A DNA stretch of 64,000 nucleotides, taken from the NCBI RefSeq assembly GCF_000425545.1, contig NZ_AUDQ01000012.1, positions 1 through 64,000 of the forward strand, in the 5' to 3' direction. The first letter of the stretch is position 1, and every line of letters begins with the position of its first letter. This DNA is from Sporosarcina ureae DSM 2281 (GTDB lineage Bacteria; Bacillota; Bacilli; Bacillales_A; Planococcaceae). Shown one piece after another: positions 8,512 to 16,262 of the stretch. The notes below the pieces were generated by a model. That model did no database searches. It was not told the origin of the DNA and was given only the letters and a program-made list of their open reading frames with translations. A program made the position numbers and the translations under genes.

Positions 8512-9813
8512 ATGAGCATACATGAAAATATATTGGATATTTGCAATCAGTTTGCTGTGGACCATGCAACTATCGGTATACATGCTGTAGATCATTCAGG
8601 ACGAACAATTGTCTACAATCGCAAAATGAAAGAAATCGAAGGATTGAATATTGAAGATATAAAAGACCATTCTATTTTGGAACTATTTAATTTTGACAAG
8701 ATTGAAAGCACGTTATTGAAAGTATTACAAAGCGGAGAGCCCCAATTGCGGGTTAAGCAGAGGTACTGGAATACGAATAAAGTAGAGATCACGACGATGA
8801 ATGACACCTACCCTATTTATGAGCAGCAGGAATTGATTGGTGCAATTGAGTTTGCTCAAGATATTACGGCATTAGAAAAATTCGTTTTACAACCATTACG
8901 TAAAAATCGCGGAAAGATTACATTCAATCAAATCACTGCTCAATCATCTGCCATGAAGTCGGTCATTTCCACTGCGGAACAAGCAGCGGCGGCTGACTTG
9001 CCAGTTTTATTGATTGGAGAAACAGGTGTAGGGAAGGATAATCTTGCTGAGGCTATTCACTATGGTTCTGCAGGAAACGAACGGATTTTCCACACATTCC
9101 ATTGTCTGCATGCTGATACAGATATCATCCAGCAGCTCGAAGAAACTTTGCAACAACAACCACCTATGACATTATTCTGCGAACGGATTGACGCTTTATC
9201 GATTTCTTTGCAACAGGCATTGCTCTACGTCTTGCAGAAAACACCCACCCATCAATTCATCGCGAGTATCGGCGACGACCCAGTCGAACTGATCGCATCG
9301 GGTACATTGCTAAAGGAGCTCTATTATTTTTTCGCGTCCTTTGCCATTAGAATTCCTCCACTACGGAAGCGGCCAGAAGACATGATCCCTTGTGCGGAAT
9401 CGTATTTAAAGATCAGAGTAGAGTCACTAGGGACAGGACTGACGAAAATTGATGACCAAGTGAAAGAATTGCTTCTGGCATACGATTGGCCGGGGAATTT
9501 GCGAGAGCTCGAGCTACTTCTGGACGAAGTTTCATCCATGCGTACAACAGAAGATACGTTGACTCTTGATATGTTACCTTTGCAATTTAAGATGAAGGTC
9601 GAGGCAGTAGCAAATGACGCTTCACGACCAAGAGACTTTATCGTGCAGAGCGACTCAAAACTGTTACCATTTGATCAGTATTTACGAGAAGCCGAGAAGT
9701 ATTATCTTCAGAAAGCAATGAAGTTGCATGATCATAACATTACGAAAACTGCCAACTCCCTCGGTATGAGTAGACAGAACTTGCAGTATCGGTTGAAGAA
9801 ACTAAAGGAGTAA
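8512..9813 (+). CDS. rocR: RocR-like transcriptional regulator with degenerate AAA+ domain
   Basis: A 433-residue regulator with a PAS-like sensor (about 1-120), an AAA+ module (about 135-345) and a Fis-type helix-turn-helix (about 396-433, TKTANSLGMSRQNLQYRL). Walker A is intact (GETGVGK, 169-175). The stretch that should carry the ELFG...GAFTGA sigma-54 contact loop (about 200-215) is missing, and the Walker B region reads TLFCERI instead of TLFLDEI. It therefore should not drive sigma-54 promoters. No -24/-12 promoter is visible before rocA, which agrees. It is divergent from rocA and presumably responds to arginine or ornithine. TyrR is a known relative that also lost GAFTGA. RBS: AGGAAGGTGTTTTAA. 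Confidence 0.85.
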   Translation: MSIHENILDICNQFAVDHATIGIHAVDHSGRTIVYNRKMKEIEGLNIEDIKDHSILELFNFDKIESTLLKVLQSGEPQLRVKQRYWNTNKVEITTMNDTYPIYEQQELIGAIEFAQDITALEKFVLQPLRKNRGKITFNQITAQSSAMKSVISTAEQAAAADLPVLLIGETGVGKDNLAEAIHYGSAGNERIFHTFHCLHADTDIIQQLEETLQQQPPMTLFCERIDALSISLQQALLYVLQKTPTHQFIASIGDDPVELIASGTLLKELYYFFASFAIRIPPLRKRPEDMIPCAESYLKIRVESLGTGLTKIDDQVKELLLAYDWPGNLRELELLLDEVSSMRTTEDTLTLDMLPLQFKMKVEAVANDASRPRDFIVQSDSKLLPFDQYLREAEKYYLQKAMKLHDHNITKTANSLGMSRQNLQYRLKKLKE

Positions 9814-9967
9814 GTAATAGAACACCGTTGATCTTCTGGTGATGAAACGCACAACCTCACAGTATCTTGCCCTAACTATACGATTGCGTCTTTAAAGTAG
9901 TAAGCGTACTTACAGCCTGTGATTCATCGCGGGAGCCATCTGCCGTCGAAGTGATTCGAAAAAACAC

Positions 9968-10018
9968 AAAAGGACTGTCGCTAAAGTTATAACAACTTCT
10001 GCGACAGTCCTTTTATTA
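9968..10018. terminator. Bidirectional terminator between rocR and yugI
   Basis: The stem AAAAGGACTGTCGC / GCGACAGTCCTTTT has a 19-base loop, is flanked by A- and T-tracts and lies between convergent genes. The 150 bp between rocR and the hairpin holds nothing I can identify. Confidence 0.9.
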
Positions 10019-10390
10019 ACGTCCGGATTGTTCAATCCAACCTTGCAGTTTATCTTTTAGTGAATTAAAGCCATCTGCGTCTTGCTGATCTACGCGTTCT
10101 TGCAATGATTGACGAGAACGAGAGTGATTCAAGTAAGAACTTGGTGGCTCCTGTAATGCACGTATCGACAAACTAATTTTACTAGCTCCTTCATCCACAT
10201 CCAATACTTTGACGTGAACTTCTTGCCCAACTTCCAAAAATTCATGAATATCCTTAACAAATCCATACGTGATTTCAGAGATGTGCACTAAACCTTGCGT
10301 TGAAGCATCCAGCGCCACAAACGCACCGTATGGCTGTATTCCGGTAACTTTTCCGGTCAGCTCATCTCCTACTGCAAATTTGTGAGACAT
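10016..10390 (-). CDS. yugI: S1 RNA-binding domain protein (YugI / general stress protein 13 type)
   Basis: A 124-residue protein. One complete S1 OB-fold domain occupies about residues 5-75 (GDELTGKVTGIQPYGAFVAL and GLVHISEI), followed by a polar tail. It belongs to the YugI/GSP13 family, ribosome- or RNA-associated proteins made under general stress. In B. subtilis yugI adjoins yuzA and yugJ. Here the roc cluster separates them. The start has an AGCTGTTTTGC leader with only a weak Shine-Dalgarno. The gene shares the hairpin at 9968-10018. Confidence 0.88.
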   Translation of the reverse strand: MSHKFAVGDELTGKVTGIQPYGAFVALDASTQGLVHISEITYGFVKDIHEFLEVGQEVHVKVLDVDEGASKISLSIRALQEPPSSYLNHSRSRQSLQERVDQQDADGFNSLKDKLQGWIEQSGR

Positions 10391-10469
10391 GCAAAACAGC
10401 TCCCAATCTAAAGTAGTATCTAGTCTGCCACTATGGCCGTTTCAAAGTATACCATATTTCGTAGTTTTG

Positions 10470-10499
10470 AACAAAAAAGAGCCATCCGAATAGATGGCG
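10470..10499 (-). terminator. Terminator of the DUF1871 gene
   Basis: On the minus strand GCCATCTATTCGGATGGC forms a 7-bp stem followed by TCTTTTTTG, just after the 10508 stop codon. Confidence 0.8.
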
Positions 10500-10507
10500 T
10501 TGAGCAT

Positions 10508-10774
10508 TTAATATTGAACGATCGATTTGGCTTCATATTTAATAGCAATTAGTTTGTAGGATATCTCCATACAGTTCTCTAAAGGTATCCATATTTCATG
10601 GGTGTGCTCATAGATATCACGAATACATTTGGCTAAGTCTACTGGATGATCTACACGATGAAGCTCCGTCACTATTGCGGCAATTTCTGCACCATACGCA
10701 TATTCCCCTTCTTCGAAAGGATCCCATTTTTTAAGAAGTGAGACTGCTTTTTTATTCATTTCCATGGTTTGCAT
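10508..10774 (-). CDS. yugE: DUF1871 family protein (YugE-like)
   Basis: An 88-residue, acidic, probably all-helical soluble protein with the WDPFEEGEYAYGAEIAAIV and IRDIYEHTHEIWIPLENC segments typical of DUF1871. The family has no assigned function. I place it with B. subtilis YugE by recall of the family and of gene neighbourhood. The start could be either ATG of MQTMEMNKK. RBS: AGGTGACGAATC. It is monocistronic with its own terminator. Confidence 0.7.
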   Translation of the reverse strand: MQTMEMNKKAVSLLKKWDPFEEGEYAYGAEIAAIVTELHRVDHPVDLAKCIRDIYEHTHEIWIPLENCMEISYKLIAIKYEAKSIVQY

Positions 10775-10869
10775 GATTCGTCACCTGATTTGTTTTTCTT
10801 TTAATAATAGCACAACAGCTAGCAAGAGAACAGTTAGAAATATTTTGACAGTTTACGAGACCGATGGAT

Positions 10870-10903
10870 AAAAAAAGAACATCCCAATCAATCGATGGGA
10901 TGT
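10870..10903 (-). terminator. Terminator overlapping the 3' end of the 73-residue membrane protein gene
   Basis: On the minus strand ACATCCCATCGATTGATTGG continues into GATGT and then TCTTTTTTTAT. The 8-bp stem begins inside the last codons of the gene at 10888-11109. Confidence 0.85.
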
Positions 10904-11109
10904 CCTGCATTTTTATGTTGTTGTCGTTCTTTTAAAATACGTTGTTCCAGCTCTTTCGTTTCCTCTTCCTGCCGTTTGGATTTCTTAATAATCCAACGAA
11001 ATACGAACAGCATGAGCGTCATGAAGATGACGAAAGAGATTGCTGCTGGGATGTATTCTGATTTATCTTCAGGAAAATAAAGAAACGGCATCAATAGAAC
11101 GAAGTCCAT
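10888..11109 (-). CDS. Small single-pass membrane protein, unknown function
   Basis: A 73-residue protein with one or two N-terminal hydrophobic segments (about 1-12 and 20-41), then a highly charged amphipathic C-terminal helix (KSKRQEEETKELEQRILKER) that could form a coiled coil in the cytoplasm. No known family is recognised. The start has an AGGGGGAAACTAGC Shine-Dalgarno. The gene lies 29 bp after the cyclophilin gene on the same strand, so the two may be co-transcribed. A good terminator overlaps its end, which supports it as a real gene. Confidence 0.72.
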   Translation of the reverse strand: MDFVLLMPFLYFPEDKSEYIPAAISFVIFMTLMLFVFRWIIKKSKRQEEETKELEQRILKERQQHKNAGHPID

Positions 11110-11138
11110 GCTAGTTTCCCCCTAGGAATCAAATCCGC

Positions 11139-11729
11139 TTACTTTTGGATGATTTCAATTGATTCAATTTTAATTTCTTCATTTGGCTTATTGTCGCGGT
11201 TAGTTTTCGCATTAGCAATTTTGTCAACAACGTCCATTCCTTCTACTACTTGACCAAATACAGAGTGCTTCTGATCCAAGTGTGGCGTTCCGCCGTTTGC
11301 TTCATATGCATCCGCAATTTCTTCAGGCCATCCGCCATTTTTCAATTGTGCCGCTGAAGCGCCTGCAAGTGAAGATGCTTGTACGATGAAGAATTGGCTA
11401 CCGTTTGTGTTTGGTCCAGCGTTTGCCATAGATAGTGCGCCACGCAAGTTGAATAGATCCATAGTAAACTCATCTTGGAATGTGTTGCCATAGATACTTT
11501 CTCCGCCCATTCCTGTTCCAGTTGGGTCTCCGCCTTGAATCATGAACTCAGGGATAACGCGGTGGAAAATAATACCGTCGTAATAGCCATTTTCAGCGTG
11601 CGTCAAGAAGTTTTCAACTGTTTTTGGAACTTGCTCTTTAAAAAGCTTTATTTTGATAGGCCCCATTGTTGTGTTCATCGTAACTAGTGCTTCGTTTTCT
11701 GCTACTTCAGTCGATAGTTGTGGATACAT
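11139..11729 (-). CDS. ppiB: Cyclophilin-type peptidyl-prolyl cis-trans isomerase
   Basis: A cytoplasmic cyclophilin of 196 residues that accelerates proline isomerisation during folding. The motifs [26 protein letters not shown] and [14 protein letters not shown] are all present with the catalytic Arg, Phe and Gln. An upstream in-frame start would add 11 residues, but GAGGAGGAATATC directly precedes the ATG at 11729. Compared with the usual ~145-residue PpiB it has an insertion ([17 protein letters not shown]...), a form seen in Bacillales relatives. Confidence 0.93.
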   Translation of the reverse strand: MYPQLSTEVAENEALVTMNTTMGPIKIKLFKEQVPKTVENFLTHAENGYYDGIIFHRVIPEFMIQGGDPTGTGMGGESIYGNTFQDEFTMDLFNLRGALSMANAGPNTNGSQFFIVQASSLAGASAAQLKNGGWPEEIADAYEANGGTPHLDQKHSVFGQVVEGMDVVDKIANAKTNRDNKPNEEIKIESIEIIQK

Positions 11730-11919
11730 GATATTCCTCCTCAAATTTACGTGCTTGTTCATTTTGGTGCATGTTTTGTGTATGGAAACAGTCTATCATA
11801 TATGATGGCAAAATTCGATAATTGTAACTGTGACAGTTAGTTGACAAAGTTTATTGTGCTTAGAAAAAGCGCAGGATCAGGATAGGATGACGTTGATCTA
11901 CTCCTAAGTACACTGCGAG

Positions 11920-12074
11920 TTCGCTCATTCATTCGTGTAAGCGCTCATAGTTCATGCATAACCGCTCTATGATCAACGCCAAGCGCTCTATCACGATCCG
12001 TTACCGCTCATACTTTACTGTTAACCGCTCTATGACTAGCTGTAAGCGCTCATACACGCCTTGCAAACGCTCAA
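11920..12074 (-). repeat. 21-bp periodic TGAGCG array, copy 1
   Basis: Eight GAGCG cores on the minus strand (CGCTC on plus, starting at 11922, 11942, 11963, 11984, 12005, 12026, 12047 and 12068) are spaced 20 bp once and then exactly 21 bp six times. The consensus is roughly WWGAGCGSTT followed by about 11 mostly unrelated bases. The array fills the gap between ppiB and the divergent MFS gene. The rest of this 480-bp gap (11763-11919 and 12075-12230) shows nothing else I can name. The same architecture recurs at 51.8 and 63.5 kb. Confidence 0.9.
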
Positions 12075-12246
12075 AGCCCTCCGCGTTTCCACCGCCATTG
12101 AATTATAAATGTCAATGTACATCCTCTTAAGAAGCAGAAACTCCATCCACCCCCAACTCTTGATGTAAGCACTATGTTTCCTTCGACTATCGAATTGTTT
12201 TATACTTATACTTATCGAAACTTTACAGGAGGAAGGCGGTTCAACG

Positions 12247-13488
12247 TTGAGTCGACATAAGAAAAATTTCATTATCATCTGGATTACGAACTTTCTTGTA
12301 GCGGGAACGATGACGATGATTATGCCATTCCTGTCGTTATATATTGAAACGTTTGGGGATTATTCTGATGCATATGTCCAGAAGTGGGCAGGATTAATTT
12401 TTGGTGCTACGTTTATTACCGCGCTAGTCATGTCACCTATTTGGGGGCGTTTTGCAGATCGCTTTGGCTTCAAGCCTATATTGCTCATTAATGGTTTCGG
12501 GATTACCATTTCAGTCTTTTTGATGGGCTTTGTCAATTCCGTAGAAATCTTTTTTGTATTGAGATTACTGATGGGCTTAGTTACAGGTTTTTTACCGACA
12601 TCATTAGCTTTCATTTCATCTCAGACACCTCGTGAGGAAGCGGGTAAGATGCTCGGGACGCTGCAAATGGGTGGTGTCGCGGGAATGTTATTTGGCCCCG
12701 TTCTCGGTGGTCTCATGGCTGATACGTTCGGTTTTGAATACACCTTCATCATCACGTCCGTTTCCGTAGTGATTGCTACACTGCTTGTGCTATTTGGAAT
12801 CAAGGAGGGCGCACGGGTAAAAGCGAGGAAAGTAGCAAAGTATTCTCGGAAAGTCATTTTAGGTGGATTGTTTAAACACCGTCTGATGTTTAACGTCATG
12901 CTCGTCACGACGTTGATCCAAGTCGGGAATTTCAGTATTCAGCCGTTGCTGTCACTCTACGTAGCAGATTTGACCCATGCTGCAACCAATATAGCGTTCC
13001 TTGCTGGATTGACGTTCAGTGCAACGGGCCTCGGCAACTTACTATTCGCTAGGTATTGGGGGAAGATAGGCGACGATCTCGGATACGAAAAAATCCTTGG
13101 GCTTCTACTCATCATGTCTTTCCTCTTCATCATCCCACAGGCGTTTGTTACATCACTTTGGCAACTGGTTTTGTTGCGGTTCTTATTTGGGATTTCGACA
13201 GGCGGTATGATTCCACTTACGACAGCACTTGTTCGTCGTGAAGCGCCACTGGAAGTACAAGGTGAGGTCATGGGATATAACACGAGCTTCCGTTTCCTTG
13301 GTAATATTATCGGACCTATGTTTGGCGGGATTGTCAGTGGGTATATTGGGATTCCTGCAGTATTCATCGTGACAGGCGTATTGTTCATAGTCGGATATTT
13401 GTTATTATCTATGGCATTACGACGGCCTACACAGGATTTCGAACACTTCCTACAAGACCGGCAAGGTGAAGCGAATGAACACGCGTAA
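12247..13488 (+). CDS. MFS multidrug-type efflux transporter
   Basis: A 413-residue major facilitator with 12 predicted helices in two halves. The loop 2-3 motif GRFADRFGFKP and the motif-C-like GPVLGGLMADTFG near helix 5 place it with proton-coupled drug exporters (MdtG/YkuC-like). The substrate is unknown. It starts at TTG 12247, with GGAGGAAGGCGG upstream. The repeat array copy 1 lies in its upstream region. A strong terminator follows. Confidence 0.86.
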   Translation: MSRHKKNFIIIWITNFLVAGTMTMIMPFLSLYIETFGDYSDAYVQKWAGLIFGATFITALVMSPIWGRFADRFGFKPILLINGFGITISVFLMGFVNSVEIFFVLRLLMGLVTGFLPTSLAFISSQTPREEAGKMLGTLQMGGVAGMLFGPVLGGLMADTFGFEYTFIITSVSVVIATLLVLFGIKEGARVKARKVAKYSRKVILGGLFKHRLMFNVMLVTTLIQVGNFSIQPLLSLYVADLTHAATNIAFLAGLTFSATGLGNLLFARYWGKIGDDLGYEKILGLLLIMSFLFIIPQAFVTSLWQLVLLRFLFGISTGGMIPLTTALVRREAPLEVQGEVMGYNTSFRFLGNIIGPMFGGIVSGYIGIPAVFIVTGVLFIVGYLLLSMALRRPTQDFEHFLQDRQGEANEHA

Positions 13489-13492
13489 TTTT

Positions 13493-13531
13493 AGCCACGT
13501 AACCTTTTTATAGGTTGCGTGGCTTTTTTAT
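13493..13531 (+). terminator. Terminator of the MFS gene
   Basis: The stem AGCCACGTAACC / GGTTGCGTGGCT has an 8-base loop and is followed by TTTTTTATT, immediately after the stop codon. Confidence 0.92.
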
Positions 13532-13610
13532 TCCCATTTGATTCAGGCGACAGTTGTCAAGATATGTTATATTTTTCTATAGCTATGTGAGAGTACAGGG
13601 GGCTAGGTAG

Positions 13611-15464
13611 TTGAAACAAACGGTTGCATTAGTGATTACGCTTGCTTGCGTTCCGCTATTATTATTTATCCAAAATCAAATCCACGAAGAAACCATGAAG
13701 ACGGAAACATTGCATGCGTCTATTCGTGACACCGTTCAATTGGAAGTGCCTGCCATGATCTCCCCTATTCAAATGAAAGACCGGAACGGGACTTTATTTG
13801 CGGAAGAATATACGGAATGGCGGCAGCCAATTCATTTGCAAAATATGACGTTTTTCACGCGGCAGTTGTTTTTAAAAAGTGAAGACCGGACGTTTTATGA
13901 ACATCGAGGCTATGATATCGCAGCGATCATTCGAGCTTTCACGATCAACGCAGCGGCAGACGCTAAACAACAAGGCGCTTCGACCATTACACAACAAGTC
14001 GTACGAATGCGCTATTTATCGACAGAGAAAACGTATGAACGAAAGTTTAAAGAGCTCTTCTTTGCAGCAGAGTTGGAAAAGCAATCGACAAAAGATGAAA
14101 TCTTGGAAATGTATTTGAATGAAATGTATTTTGGCAATCAAGTGTACGGAATTGGCGGTGCGGCAAGCTACTACTTCAGTCGTCCGCTCGAAAAATTGCA
14201 TGAGGCGGAAATCGCTTTTTTGGCAGCCGTTCCAAATAATCCATCTCTTTATAACCCAATTAAACATTTCGATCAAACGAAAGAGCGTCAAATACGACTG
14301 CTTCGAGTTATGCTCGACCAACAAGTCATTACACAAGAGCAATTTGAAGCGTACAGTACGTTTCCAATTCAATTGAACGTCAAGAAAAAAGAACAGTTTT
14401 ATCCGATGTACAGCTCGTACGTATTAGAAGAGTTGAAAGACCTTATTGCGCAGACAGAAGGGCTCGACACGTCGATGAGTAAAGCGAAAACGCCAGAAGA
14501 ACGACAACGCTGGCAAAATGAAATCAATCGTCGTACACGAGAAGTGATTGGCGCAGGCGTAACAATTGATACGGCACTGGATCAAAATAAGCAACAGCAT
14601 GATGAAAATCGAATGAATGCACTAATTGGAACGGGTGGTGTGCAAGCTGGAGCTGCTGTCATCGACAATGACATGCGGGAGATCATCAGTCTGTATGCAG
14701 GTGCAGGCTATAAAAAAAACGACTTCAATCGCGCGTATCAAGCGGTGCGGCAACCGGGGTCCGCAATCAAGCCTTTGCTTGTCTATGCACCGTTTTTTGA
14801 AAGTGGTCCGTATCATGCGGATACCCCTGTCAACAGTAGTGATATTTGTATTGCGAATTATTGTCCGAAAAACTTCGGCCACTATCAGTTTGGTACGACT
14901 ACGGTACGGGAAGCATTCCGGAATAGTTATAACTCGACGGCTGTACGTTTATTGCAACGTGTAGGAATCGACGAAGCATTCTCGCATTTAGCACCTTTCC
15001 ACTTCCAGCATGTCGTCGAGGCTGACCGCTCCTACCCTGCTGCGCTCGGTGGATTTTCTAAAGGTGTCACGCCACTGGAACTTGCCGCGGCGACTACGAG
15101 CTTTATCGACGGGACGTACTTGACGCCTCACGCGATTCGCTCCGTAAAAGATAGTAAAGGTGAGGTATTGTATAAATGGAAGGATACGTCAAAAGTGGTT
15201 TGGTCCCCTTCCACAGTTAACAGCATCCGCTCCTTGATGAGAGAAGTCGTCGTCAACGGTACAGGCGAAGGAATTGCTTATACAACGAGCTATACCGGAG
15301 CGAAAACAGGAACGACTGATGCGTTTAAAGACTTGTGGGCCATTGGCATGAATGATCGCTATACGTCAGCTGTCTGGATCGGTTACGACAGACCGACACC
15401 CATTCCACGTCTGCGCGACCAAAAAATTCATCTGCGGGCATTTTCCTCTACGATGCGACCATAA
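13611..15464 (+). CDS. Class A penicillin-binding protein (glycosyltransferase/transpeptidase)
   Basis: A bifunctional peptidoglycan synthase of 617 residues. It has an N-terminal membrane anchor (about 4-21), a GT51 glycosyltransferase domain (EDRTFYEHRG at 91-100, GASTITQQ at 122-129) and a transpeptidase domain with SAIK (384-387), SYN (439-441) and KTG (565-567). It polymerises and cross-links lipid II outside the membrane. It is shorter than PBP1/PBP4-type enzymes because it lacks a C-terminal extension. It starts at TTG 13611 behind CAGGGGGCTAGGTAG. It is a single gene ending in a terminator and resembles the PbpG/PBP2d/1A group. The exact paralogue is not assignable. Confidence 0.92.
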   Translation: MKQTVALVITLACVPLLLFIQNQIHEETMKTETLHASIRDTVQLEVPAMISPIQMKDRNGTLFAEEYTEWRQPIHLQNMTFFTRQLFLKSEDRTFYEHRGYDIAAIIRAFTINAAADAKQQGASTITQQVVRMRYLSTEKTYERKFKELFFAAELEKQSTKDEILEMYLNEMYFGNQVYGIGGAASYYFSRPLEKLHEAEIAFLAAVPNNPSLYNPIKHFDQTKERQIRLLRVMLDQQVITQEQFEAYSTFPIQLNVKKKEQFYPMYSSYVLEELKDLIAQTEGLDTSMSKAKTPEERQRWQNEINRRTREVIGAGVTIDTALDQNKQQHDENRMNALIGTGGVQAGAAVIDNDMREIISLYAGAGYKKNDFNRAYQAVRQPGSAIKPLLVYAPFFESGPYHADTPVNSSDICIANYCPKNFGHYQFGTTTVREAFRNSYNSTAVRLLQRVGIDEAFSHLAPFHFQHVVEADRSYPAALGGFSKGVTPLELAAATTSFIDGTYLTPHAIRSVKDSKGEVLYKWKDTSKVVWSPSTVNSIRSLMREVVVNGTGEGIAYTTSYTGAKTGTTDAFKDLWAIGMNDRYTSAVWIGYDRPTPIPRLRDQKIHLRAFSSTMRP

Positions 15465-15508
15465 AAGCCTTGCAAGGTCCGTTAGTTCGGATCTGCAAGG
15501 CTTTTTCA
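15463..15508. terminator. Bidirectional terminator between the PBP gene and yufK
   Basis: The stem AAAAGCCTTGCA / TGCAAGGCTTTTT flanks a loop that can itself pair partly. It lies between convergent gene ends. Confidence 0.9.
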
Positions 15509-16081
15509 TTTATTCACTGGATTGGTTAATGGAATACTGGCGAGTAGCCCGTTGTATAGACGGAATATGATATACAGGAGCCCCGTCACCAGAACACTCC
15601 AGATGATAATCTGAAAGAAAATCAAACCTACTGTATGTGTCAGTGTCATGAATGGACTTAATTTGTAGACTACATAAACAAAGTAGATGAATGAAGTGAT
15701 CAGGAAGATTAATACTAGTGTCTTCCATGATTGAATACCTATTGCCGAAGCGAGTGCACCGATAAAATAAATGACTACGCCAGATTTCGACGCGCTATAC
15801 GACGCATCCGCTTCTTCTTTCAGGAAAAATAATAAGGCCGTTTCATGAATGGTGACAGCAATCAGCTTTAAAGCTGCAAATAGCATAAAGAATAGTAATG
15901 AATACATGGTCAATAAAAAGATACGTAACTGAAAGTCCGATAAGAACTCCCTCATACCTTGATAGAGACCGATTTCCTTAAAAAGGATCAATGTCTCCCC
16001 AACACTATAGACACCAAAGGTCAAACTGAATAGCAAGACCGTAACAAATGGTAAATAGCTGAACAAATATGGATTTTTCAT
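15506..16081 (-). CDS. yufK: DUF5366 membrane protein (YufK-like)
   Basis: A 191-residue integral membrane protein with about five hydrophobic helices and a short charged loop near residues 88-100. Its size and N-terminus fit the YufK/DUF5366 family of unknown function, and in B. subtilis yufK lies in the same region as the mrp operon, as here. It diverges from mrpA. The start is preceded by an AAAAAAATTTTTTTGGGGGTATT stretch whose GGGGG is the likely Shine-Dalgarno. Confidence 0.65.
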   Translation of the reverse strand: MKNPYLFSYLPFVTVLLFSLTFGVYSVGETLILFKEIGLYQGMREFLSDFQLRIFLLTMYSLLFFMLFAALKLIAVTIHETALLFFLKEEADASYSASKSGVVIYFIGALASAIGIQSWKTLVLIFLITSFIYFVYVVYKLSPFMTLTHTVGLIFFQIIIWSVLVTGLLYIIFRLYNGLLASIPLTNPVNK

Positions 16082-16262
16082 AATACCCCCAAAAAAATTT
16101 TTTTCATCCTCCTAATAATATAAGAAGGAAGTCGAATAAAGCAATAATTGTTCGACTGTCGTCTATGCAATTTGAAATGTTTTACGCTATACTAACAAAT
16201 ACGCCCACGCTTATGCCTCGGGAATTGAATATGTGAAGAACATGGTTGGAAGGAGGATTTTC

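Noticed and set aside
12621..13388. Two minus-strand frames opposite the MFS gene
   Set aside because: They are shadow frames of a membrane protein gene with no ribosome site and no recognisable domain.
15400..15464. Frameshift at the end of the penicillin-binding protein
   Set aside because: The C-terminus is short, but all catalytic motifs are intact and a terminator follows directly after the stop codon. Nothing shows a continuation in another frame.
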